DNA of 64,000 bases from Flavobacterium sp. Lineage in GTDB: Bacteria; Bacteroidota; Bacteroidia; Flavobacteriales; Flavobacteriaceae. How positions within the stretch are numbered: position 1 is the stretch's first letter; each line of letters begins with the position of its first letter. The stretch is from contig JAHEZJ010000030.1 in NCBI GenBank assembly GCA_023251135.1, positions 20,630 through 84,629 of the forward strand, read 5' to 3'. Both the position numbers and the translations under genes were made by a program. The notes beneath the pieces were generated by a model. The model worked only from the letters and a program-made list of their open reading frames with translations. It was not told where the DNA came from and did no database searches. This document shows, piece by piece, positions 55,081 through 63,600 of the stretch.

Positions 55081-55986
55081 ATGAAGCTTACAATACTAGG
55101 CTGTTATGCCGCAACTCCCAGAACAATTACCAATCCGACTTCGCAGGTTTTAGAGATTAAGAACAGAATGTTTTTAATTGATTGCGGTGAAGGAACTCAG
55201 GTACAGCTGCGCAAGAACAAAATTAAATTCTCTAAAATAAATCATATTTTTATTTCGCATTTGCATGGGGATCACCTTTATGGATTAATTGGTACGATCT
55301 CAACTTTTGCGCTTTTAGGCCGTACGACTGACTTACATGTTTACGGACCGAAAGGAGTGAAGGAGATTATTACTTTGCAATTGAGATTGTCCAATTCCTG
55401 GACGAGTTATGATTTGTTTTTTCATGAACTGGAAGCAACAGAAAGCGAAGTTATTTTTGAAGACAGCAAGGTTATTGTAAAAACGATTCCGTTAAAACAT
55501 CGTGTGTATACGAACGGATTTTTATTTCAGGAAAAGCCCGGTGACCGAAAATTGAATGTTGAAGCCGTGCAGCAATATGATATTCATACGGCGTACTATC
55601 AAAAAATAAAAGGCGGCGGCGATGTTACACTGGATGATGGCACTGTAATAAAAAACGAAAAGCTGTCCTTTGATCCGATTCCTGCAATGAGTTATGCTTT
55701 TTGCTCGGATACTGCCTATCATGAAGCCATACTTCCTCTAATAAAAGACGTTGATGTTTTATACCATGAAGCTACTTTTTTGGAATCAGAAGCGGCATTA
55801 GCGCAGAAAACGCTGCATTCAACCGCAAAAGAAGCAGCAACCATCGCCTTTAAAGCAAATGCAAAACAATTGATACTCGGGCATTATTCAACACGATACG
55901 ATGGTATCGAACGTTTTAAAGAAGAAGCTGAAACTGTTTTTCCAAACGTCCTTTTAGGAGATGATGGGAGAAGTTTTGAGTTTTGA
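55081..55986 (+). CDS. rnz: Ribonuclease Z
   Basis: 301 residues of the metallo-beta-lactamase fold that cuts tRNA precursors at the 3' end. Metal motif SHLHGDHLYGL (about 60-70), further ligands in CSDTAYH and YHEATF (about 205-230), and the C-terminal GHYSTRY histidine. The exosite region (about 150-185: RKLNVEAVQQYDIHTAYYQKIKGGG) fits bacterial RNase Z. All expected histidines and aspartates are visible. The ATG immediately follows a word array, so translation initiation may be affected by that foldback. Confidence 0.94.
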   Translation: MKLTILGCYAATPRTITNPTSQVLEIKNRMFLIDCGEGTQVQLRKNKIKFSKINHIFISHLHGDHLYGLIGTISTFALLGRTTDLHVYGPKGVKEIITLQLRLSNSWTSYDLFFHELEATESEVIFEDSKVIVKTIPLKHRVYTNGFLFQEKPGDRKLNVEAVQQYDIHTAYYQKIKGGGDVTLDDGTVIKNEKLSFDPIPAMSYAFCSDTAYHEAILPLIKDVDVLYHEATFLESEAALAQKTLHSTAKEAATIAFKANAKQLILGHYSTRYDGIERFKEEAETVFPNVLLGDDGRSFEF

Positions 55987-56034
55987 GTTTTTTGAGGATG
56001 AATTACAAATGGTTACGCATATTCGTAAATCAAA

Positions 56035-56071
56035 GTAAAAATCTAAAGTCTACAATCTAAAATTAGCAATC
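56035..56071. repeat. AATCTAAAAT words before pdxH
   Basis: AAATCTAAAGTCTACAATCTAAAATTAGCAATC-type word run ending at the pdxH ATG; third instance of the same word directly before a start codon. Confidence 0.55.
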
Positions 56072-56716
56072 ATGAACGATTTAAGCAATTATAGAAAATC
56101 TTACGAAAAGAGTGAGTTATTAGAAACGAATATTCCGGAAGATCCAATTAATCTTTTTAACCGATGGTTTCATGAGGTAGAAGATTTTGGCGGAAATGGA
56201 GAAGTCAATGCTATGACTGTTTCAACAATTGGGTTGGACGGTTTTCCAAAATCAAGAGTAGTGTTGTTGAAGAAATTTTCGGAGGAAGGTTTTATTTTTT
56301 ACACCAACTACGATTCAGAAAAAGGTAAAGCAATAACAGCGAACCCTCATGTTTGTTTGTCTTTTTTCTGGCAGGAAATGGAACGTCAGGTAATTATAAA
56401 AGGAATTGCCACTCGAACGGCTGAAAGCATTTCTGATGGTTATTTTGATTCTCGTCCCGACGGGAGCAAGCTCGGAGCGATTGTTTCGAAGCAAAGTGAA
56501 GTGATTCCATCCCGAACTTTTCTGGAAGAAAATTTGAAAAAATTAGAGAAAGAATTTGAAGGAAAACACATTCCGAGACCTGAAAATTGGGGAGGCTTTT
56601 TAGTAACTCCTTTAGAGGTAGAATTCTGGCAGGGAAGGCCCAACAGATTGCACGACAGGATTCGTTATCAGAGTCAGTCTGACTTTTCATGGAAGATTGA
56701 ACGATTATCGTCTTAA
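56072..56716 (+). CDS. pdxH: Pyridoxamine 5'-phosphate oxidase
   Basis: 214 residues, FMN enzyme making pyridoxal 5'-phosphate. Signature blocks: KSRVVLLKKF (FMN/PLP phosphate contact, about 66-75), FYTNYDSEKGKAI (about 81-93), FFWQEMERQVIIKG (about 100-113) and the C-terminal PNRLHDRIRY. The catalytic His/Arg pair (RxHxR) in that last block is present. Normal length. It is the last gene of the rightward pyrR-pdxH run. Confidence 0.95.
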   Translation: MNDLSNYRKSYEKSELLETNIPEDPINLFNRWFHEVEDFGGNGEVNAMTVSTIGLDGFPKSRVVLLKKFSEEGFIFYTNYDSEKGKAITANPHVCLSFFWQEMERQVIIKGIATRTAESISDGYFDSRPDGSKLGAIVSKQSEVIPSRTFLEENLKKLEKEFEGKHIPRPENWGGFLVTPLEVEFWQGRPNRLHDRIRYQSQSDFSWKIERLSS

Positions 56717-56771
56717 TTTGTAAGAAAAAGACATGTTAATATAGAATTGTTATGTAGTTCATCGATTATTT

Positions 56772-56802
56772 TTGTAGTTTACCGGTAGATTTGATATGTT
56801 TG
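56772..56802 (+). promoter_or_regulatory. Candidate promoter of the CAP-domain gene
   Basis: TTG (56772-56774), 20 nt, TATGTTTG (56795-56802). A second box, TAGATTTG (56786-56793), overlaps it. Confidence 0.5.
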
Positions 56803-56892
56803 AGTAAGAAAATAACAGATCAATTTATCTAAATAAAGAATTTAAAGGATTTGCCCCAACATCTACTTTAAAAGTTAAACTACTATGTGATT

Positions 56893-57405
56893 ATGAGAAA
56901 GATGATGCATAACATGAGGTTCGTTGCAATAGTTTTCGTACTTGTTGCAATGAGCTCCTGTTCATCGGATAGTGCAGAGGCTACCGAAAACGGTACTAAA
57001 ACCGAAACGGTTGTTGCCAGCTACACTTACAATGATTCAGAAATCGAATCTATGAAACTTATCAATGACTATCGGGTAAGTATCGGTCTTAATGCGCTGC
57101 AAAGAGTAAATCACGTTTCCTTTAAATGCGAAGAGCATAACAAATACATGATCGCAAACAATGTGGTTGATCATAATGATTTTACTTCTCGTTCTAATAA
57201 TATCATGAGTGTTTTAGGAGCTAAAAAAGTAGGTGAGAACGTTGCTTACAATTATAAAACTTCAGAAGCAGCTTTAAGAGCCTGGCTGGATAGCCCGGGA
57301 CATAAAGCAAATATCGAAGGAGATTATACCCACTTTGGTCTATCAGTTTCTATTGATCCTCAAACAGGTAAAAAATACTATACAAACATCTTTGTGAAGA
57401 TGTAA
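56893..57405 (+). CDS. CAP/SCP-domain lipoprotein
   Basis: 170 residues from ATG 56893. Lipoprotein signal with VAMSSC (Cys about residue 24); CAP domain (about 50-170) with MKLINDYRVSIGLNAL, HNKYM, VGENVAYN, and AWLDSPGHKANIEGDYTHFGLS, which hold the cavity His/Glu residues. CAP proteins in bacteria are secreted or surface proteins of unclear activity, some binding lipids or acting on peptidoglycan. Monocistronic with own promoter and terminator. Confidence 0.88.
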   Translation: MRKMMHNMRFVAIVFVLVAMSSCSSDSAEATENGTKTETVVASYTYNDSEIESMKLINDYRVSIGLNALQRVNHVSFKCEEHNKYMIANNVVDHNDFTSRSNNIMSVLGAKKVGENVAYNYKTSEAALRAWLDSPGHKANIEGDYTHFGLSVSIDPQTGKKYYTNIFVKM

Positions 57406-57435
57406 AGAGAATTTTGGACTGGTTAGTTTTTATGT

Positions 57436-57470
57436 ATCGTTGTAATTCACAGAATTGCAACGATTTTTTT
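57436..57470 (+). terminator. Terminator after the CAP gene
   Basis: ATCGTTG / CAACGAT plus inner AATTC / GAATT pairing around an ACA loop, then seven Ts. Confidence 0.85.
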
Positions 57471-57530
57471 GTGCCAATATTTTTATGAAAGACAAATTCC
57501 AAAAAATAAATTCCAAATTCCAAAAAAAAG

Positions 57531-57579
57531 AAATTCCAAATTCCAAAGTTCCCGAACCGGGTTTTGGAATTTGGAATTT
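57531..57579. repeat. 17-bp foldback of the AATTCCAAA word with inner hairpin
   Basis: Arms 57531-57547 and 57563-57579 are exact inverted copies. The 15-nt centre itself contains CCCG-AAC-CGGG. Further AAATTCC units extend the left side to 57494. Lies between the convergent CAP and OmpA-family genes. Confidence 0.8.
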
Positions 57580-57600
57580 GAATTTTTAAAATATTAAAGC

Positions 57601-59541
57601 TTACAGGGCTGTAATAATAAATTCGCTTCTTCTGTTCATTTGATGTTGTTCTTCCGTACAAGGTACACCATCAGAACAGCCATTTACCAGTTGGGTTTCT
57701 CCGTATCCTTTTCCGGTTAGTCTGTTTTTAGCGACTCCGTTTTTAACCAGCCATGCAATAGTCGATTTTGCTCTTCTATCAGACAAGGCCGCATTGTATT
57801 TGTGTGTAGCACGGCTGTCGGTATGCGAACGAATGTCAAGTTTCATCGTTGGATGACTGTTTAATACATCCAGTATTTTCTCCAGATCCAGAGCAGCTTC
57901 GGTACGAATATTTGATTTGTCCAGATCAAAATAGATCATTTTAATGCCAAAACATTTTCCTAAATCATCACCGATAGTCACTTTACAGGTTGCTTTATCC
58001 AAAGCGATAGGAAGACTCGTTTTTCCGGTAAGTTTGCCAATAGTGATGTTTATTTCTTTGGTCGTATAATCCTCTTTTTCGGCTCTTACATTATACGTTT
58101 TTCCGCATTCGACCGGAAAACTGTAAAAACCTGTTGCATCTGAAATGGTATTGTTTTTTACCGCTCCCTGATTGTCATACAACGTTAGTTTTGTATTTGG
58201 TAAAATCGCTAAGGTTTCGGCATCTGTAATGACTCCGTTTAACTCTTGGATACATTGTAGTCTTCGGGTCTCAAGGAATTTGTAAATATCATCAGAACCC
58301 TGTCCGCCATCTTTATTAGAGCTGAAATAGCCTATTCTGGAAGCGGGATCAATAATGTAGGCAAAATCATCTTTTGGCGAATTGACATCTGCACCAAGAT
58401 TCTGAATGCTGCTAATGGTTCCGTTATCTTCAATTTTACCCACAAAAACATCCAATCCTCCCAGACCGGGATGCCCGTCGGAAGCAAAGTAAATTTCATT
58501 ATCACTGGTTACGTATGGGAATGTTTCTTTTCCCTGGGTATTAATGGTTTTTCCTAAGTTCTGAGGTGTACCATAACTACTGTCTCCGTTAATGCTCACT
58601 TTGTAAATATCAGACTGTCCTACAGTTCCCGGCATATCAGAGGCAAAGTACAGTGTTTTTTCATCAGGACTCAATGCCGGATGTGCGGTACTGTAATTAT
58701 CGCTATCAAAAGGAAGTGTCGTGATGTTGGTCCACTTTCCGTTTTCAAGAGTAGCTTTGTATATTTTGATTAAAGTAATTTTGTTGTCATCTTTTCCTTT
58801 TTTACCATTGATGTAATTGTTTCGCGTAAAATAAACCGTTTTTCCGTCTTTTGTGAAAGCAGGAGAAGATTCGTGAAACTTCGTATTTAGGGATGTTTTT
58901 AATTTATTGACCTTAACAACGCTGTTGGAAGCAGGGTCAGTGTCGGCAAAATACAAATTAGTAAAATACTCTCCGGTCCATTTGTGTTTGCGCTGTGAAA
59001 AGTTTCCGGTATCTCTGGCAGAGGCAAAGTATATTTTACCATTGTACACAAAAGAACTGTAGTCGGAGTATTTAGAATTGATTCCGGCATCTTCGATTTT
59101 GTATCGGCCTGAATTGGCTCTAATTTTGTCGAGATAGTTTACATCTTCGGCGTATAATTTCGCTCTGTCGTCGTTTTTCGATTTAGCCGCGAACTCTTCC
59201 ATGATTTTAGCAGCCTTAGCTGTTTGCCCGGTCGATTTCAAGCATTGTGCATATCGATAGTAATACTCAGGCTCAACAGCGGTATTCATGGCAAATAATT
59301 CACCATACCATTTCGCGGCTGCTTCAAAGTTAGAGTTGAAGTAGTAAGAATTTCCGAGCTTCTTAAACAAATCGTCTGATTTGTACCCTTTATCGGCTAC
59401 ACGTTCGTAGGTTTTAATAGCGTTGATATACGCATAATTATCGTAGTTTTTATCAGCAGTATTAATTTTCGATTGTTGCGCATAACTGCCGAATGAAAAA
59501 GAACAGATAATTGTTAAGCAAAGGAGTATATAATTTTTCAT
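57601..59541 (-). CDS. OmpA-family protein with TPR, PD40 and CarboxypepD_reg domains (PorE/SprF-operon type)
   Basis: About 646 residues from ATG 59541 (59547 is also possible). Signal peptide (ending SYAQ); TPR-like helices (about 25-130); WD40-like PD40 beta-propeller (about 155-410) with repeats such as TLYFASDMPGTVGQSDIYK and IGYFSSNKDGGQGSDDIYKF. A CarboxypepD_reg-like domain (about 430-505) precedes an OmpA C-terminal peptidoglycan-binding domain (about 525-646) with HTDSRATHKYNAALSDRRA. This domain order is typical of T9SS/gliding accessory proteins. It lies 11 nt after the sprF-like gene and anchors that outer-membrane complex to the cell wall, by inference. Confidence 0.88.
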   Translation of the reverse strand: MKNYILLCLTIICSFSFGSYAQQSKINTADKNYDNYAYINAIKTYERVADKGYKSDDLFKKLGNSYYFNSNFEAAAKWYGELFAMNTAVEPEYYYRYAQCLKSTGQTAKAAKIMEEFAAKSKNDDRAKLYAEDVNYLDKIRANSGRYKIEDAGINSKYSDYSSFVYNGKIYFASARDTGNFSQRKHKWTGEYFTNLYFADTDPASNSVVKVNKLKTSLNTKFHESSPAFTKDGKTVYFTRNNYINGKKGKDDNKITLIKIYKATLENGKWTNITTLPFDSDNYSTAHPALSPDEKTLYFASDMPGTVGQSDIYKVSINGDSSYGTPQNLGKTINTQGKETFPYVTSDNEIYFASDGHPGLGGLDVFVGKIEDNGTISSIQNLGADVNSPKDDFAYIIDPASRIGYFSSNKDGGQGSDDIYKFLETRRLQCIQELNGVITDAETLAILPNTKLTLYDNQGAVKNNTISDATGFYSFPVECGKTYNVRAEKEDYTTKEINITIGKLTGKTSLPIALDKATCKVTIGDDLGKCFGIKMIYFDLDKSNIRTEAALDLEKILDVLNSHPTMKLDIRSHTDSRATHKYNAALSDRRAKSTIAWLVKNGVAKNRLTGKGYGETQLVNGCSDGVPCTEEQHQMNRRSEFIITAL

Positions 59542-59552
59542 AATCATTATTT

Positions 59553-60470
59553 TTAGAAGAAACGTGGCGTTGTCATTTTACCATTGTTTTTGAAGAATTC
59601 GTAACGCAGGAATATCTCATGTGATCCCGAATTATAGTTGTTCAGTCGGGTGGTTTCGCGATCGTAACCATAACCAAGATAAAGGCCGTCGGTTATTTGA
59701 AACCCTACCATGGCGCTTATTGAAGCACTCCAACGATACGCTAGTCCAACCACAAGTTTGTCCATAAACATAAAGTTTGCAGAAACGTCTACCTGAAGCG
59801 GTGCTCCCTCAACCATTTTGGTCAGTAAGGCAGGTTTGAATTTGATGTATTGGTATTGGTCTAAATCAAACACATAACCGGCTATTAAGTAATAATTGAT
59901 TTTATCTTTATAAATGGCATAGTCGTTATCATCAAACCGATTGGTTTCGATAAAGTTGGGTACAGACAAACCGATATAAGCTTTATCAGAATGCCAATAG
60001 ACTCCGGCTCCCACATTTGGTGAAAACTTATTGTTTAGATCCTGAAACTGTGGATCTCCCTGGCTCTCCGGATTTAATTTGCTGACATCAAGATTGAACA
60101 GGTTTGCTGTTCCCTTAATACCAAACGAAAGTTTAAAATCGGCTGAGGTTTGAACAGTATAAGAGAGGTCGACAGAAATGTTATTTTCATTGGTTGGACC
60201 AATTTTGTCGTTTACTAAAGAGGCTCCTACTCCCAGATTACTGTTGTTTATCGGGCTATTTACAGAGAAAGCGCTGGTTTCAGGTGCCCCGTCGAGTCCA
60301 ACCCATTGGGTGCGGTACAATCCAAAAACACTTAAAGCTCCTCGTGATCCGGCATAAGCGGGATTGATGTTTATGGTATTGTACATGTATTGCGTAAATT
60401 GTGCATCCTGTTGGGCATAACCAGCAATTGTTACAAACATAATGACGAAGAAAAATAATTTTGTTCTCAT
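59553..60470 (-). CDS. PorP/SprF-family type IX secretion membrane protein
   Basis: 305 residues from ATG 60470; an ATG at 60491 would add seven residues before the signal peptide. Signal peptide ends GYAQ, then QDAQFTQYMYNTININPAYAGSRG, the clear PorP/SprF opening, followed by beta-barrel strands. SprF-like proteins are needed to export or attach a specific partner adhesin encoded beside them. The adhesin gene lies just upstream on the same strand, so this protein probably serves it. The C-terminus ends TTPRFF. Confidence 0.93.
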   Translation of the reverse strand: MRTKLFFFVIMFVTIAGYAQQDAQFTQYMYNTININPAYAGSRGALSVFGLYRTQWVGLDGAPETSAFSVNSPINNSNLGVGASLVNDKIGPTNENNISVDLSYTVQTSADFKLSFGIKGTANLFNLDVSKLNPESQGDPQFQDLNNKFSPNVGAGVYWHSDKAYIGLSVPNFIETNRFDDNDYAIYKDKINYYLIAGYVFDLDQYQYIKFKPALLTKMVEGAPLQVDVSANFMFMDKLVVGLAYRWSASISAMVGFQITDGLYLGYGYDRETTRLNNYNSGSHEIFLRYEFFKNNGKMTTPRFF

Positions 60471-60627
60471 AGTGGTATTTATTATTTTCATTAGTACTAC
60501 TTTTTATCCAAGAAAATCGAAAAAAAGTCTATGCATTTGTATATTCAAAAATAAGGATTTTTTTATTAATTAATTGTAAAAAGCTTTTTTATGTGTTTGT
60601 GATACAATAGAATATATTTTTTCTTTC

Positions 60628-63600
60628 TTATTTTGATAGATATAAGTACCCATCTTTTTTATTGTTTTGAAGCACATTATTTCCGTCCAATGATTTATAA
60701 TTAATAATATAGAAATAAGTTCCTGTTGGTAGTCCGTCAGATTGTTTGACGGTAGTTCGGCCTCTTGAAATTCCATCAAAGGCATTGGTTTGATTGTTGT
60801 AATTATGTGTTTCAAATACCAATACTCCCCAGCGGTTGTAAATCTCTACATCATTTTCAGGATAACAAGTGGTATCGTCAATACTGTCTATTTTGAAGAT
60901 ATCATTGATTCCGTCTCCGTTAGGCGAGAAGGCGTTATGAACGACTACGCTTCCACAGGCAAGTACTTTACAATCATCATTTACTTCCATATTCAGTACA
61001 ATAGTTCTTGGGCAGAATGTATCCGGTATTCTGTATTCGAAGGTATAAGTGCCCAGCGCCAGACCAAAAGGATTAAAATTATTTCCTTGTATGCTGTTGG
61101 TGTTATTGTTGTCAACCCAGGTTCCATTAGTAGGAGTGTTTTCCGGTAACAACGATAACAGGTTTATAAGAGTCGAATCATCGTTACAGGCTTTACTGCT
61201 AATCGTTGTTGTTCCACTAGGAGTTGCAGTAATCGTAACTGTTGCCGTAGCCGTACACGTTTGATTCTGATTGTTTACAGGCGATGTTGCTGTAAGTGTG
61301 TATGTTCCGGCTGGTAAATTGGTGTTTCCGACAATTTCGTTGTTAGCGTTTCTAATTACCACAGTCGAACCAGGGCTATTGGTTACCAGGATTGAACCGG
61401 TTTTTCCGTCGAGACAATTCACATTGGTAGCCACTCCGCTTACCGAAACTGTATTGGCTACTGTAAAGGTTTGTACCAGTACGGTTTTATTTCCTGCGCA
61501 ATCGGTTAGGGTATAGCTTCTGGTCAGGATGTAAGGGCTTTCGTTGCAGCCGCTTCCGCCATTGTTAGTGTCACTTACCGTAACGTTTACTGTACTGCTG
61601 CAATTATCTTTAGCGTCTTTGATGTCACTTGGATTTCCGGCAGGAATATTAGCGATAGATTGCAAATTGGCTACATTAAGAGGAGCTGTTCCTGTAGGTG
61701 GGGTAGTGTCTCTTACAGTTATAATTTGAGTGTAAGAAATGGTATTTCCACCACAATCACTGGTTGTCCATTTACGGGTTAAAGTATAATTTGTAGCACA
61801 TTGATTTTCAATATTACTTTTTGTTTCACTGAAAACAATTGGTAAGTTGCCATTGCAATTGTCAGAGGCTTCCATATTTGCGGGCTGCGGAACAGCATCG
61901 CAAGAAACAGTAATGTCGGCAGGTAACGTTCCGGTAAAGGTTGGTTTTGTAGTATCCTGAATGGTAATCACCTGAGTGAAAGTATCAGAAGTATTTCCAC
62001 AATCGTCTTTTACCGTCCAGGTATTGGTATAGGTTCCTGCATTAGAACAACTTTCAGAAGCTACAAAAGCACCGCTTACTTTTACAAGGTTTGAAACATC
62101 GGTATCACAAGCGTCAGTCGCAGTTGGAAACAAGGCTTGTGCAGAAGTTAAGGCTGCTGTATCACTACATTCTAAAGTTTTGTTTAAAGAAGCAGTTTGA
62201 GTAGACCACGTTGGTTTAGAAGTATCCTGAATAGTAATCACCTGAGTGAAAGTATCCGAAGTATTTCCGCAATCGTCTTTTACCGTCCAGGTATTGGTAT
62301 AAGTCCCTGAATTAGCACAACCTTGAGAGGCTACAAAAGCACCGCTTACTTTTACAATGTTTGAAACATCGGTATCACAAGCATCAGTCGCCGTTGGGAA
62401 CAAGGCTTGTGCAGAAGTTAAGGCTGCTGTATCACTACATTCTATAGTTTTGTTTAAAGAAGCAGTTTGAGTAGACCATGTTGGTTTAGAAGTATCCTGA
62501 ATGGTAATCACCTGAGTGAAAGTATCCGAAGTATTTCCGCAATCGTCTTTTACTGTCCAGGTATTGGTATAGGTTCCTGCATTAGAACAACCTTGAGAGG
62601 CTACAAAAGCACCGCTTACTTTTACAATGTTTGAAACATCGGTATCACAAGCATCGGTTGCCGTTGGAAACAAGGCTTGTGCAGAAGTTAAGGCTGCTGT
62701 GTCGCTACATTCGATAGTTTTGTCTAAAGAAGTAGTTTGAGTAGACCATGTTGGTTTAGAAATATCTTGTACAACAATTACCTGGCTCACAGGAAGTGAA
62801 ACATTTCCACAGGCATCAACAGCGGTCCAGGTTCTGGTTTGAGTGTAAGAACCGGCGCATCCACCCGGAGTAATTACATCTGTATAAGTTAATGATGAAA
62901 TCACGCCATTGTTATCCGTTGCAGTAGCAGTTGCAAATACTGGTGTTGCAGGACAATTAATAGTAGTACTTTGTGGTAGAGGATCTATGATTGGTTTAGT
63001 AGAATCTCCATCAATAATAGTAACCGATTTCGTTATGGTACAGGAGTTCGCATCTGTCGCAGTTACGGTGTAAGTTCCGGCAACAAGTGCATTTGCTGTA
63101 GCAGCAGTTCCGCCAGATGGCGACCACAAGTAAGTATAACCTGGAGTTCCACCGGAAACAGTAATGGTAGCAGATCCTGTATTGTCACCTCCACAGCCTA
63201 CATTGGTTTGTGAAGTAGTGGCTGTTAATACAGTTGGCTCTGTAATCGTTACTGTTTTTGTTATTGAACAAAGATTGGCATCTTTAATAGTTACGGTATA
63301 TGTTCCTGCAGCTAAGTTAGAAGCTGTTGCTGCTGAACCTCCAGATGGTGCCCAGGAGTACGTATACGCTCCGGTTCCTCCCGTAGCAGTTACGGTTGCA
63401 GAACCTGTAGCTCCGGCATTACAAGCCACATTAATTTGTGAGGTTGTTGCGGTTAGTGCAGTTGGTTCTGTTATGGTAACGGTTTTAGTAATCGTACAAA
63501 GATTAGCATCTTTAATAGTCACGGTATATGTTCCGGCTGCTAAATTAGAAGCTGTTGCTGCTGAACCTCCAGATGGTGCCCAAGAGTATGTATACCCTCC

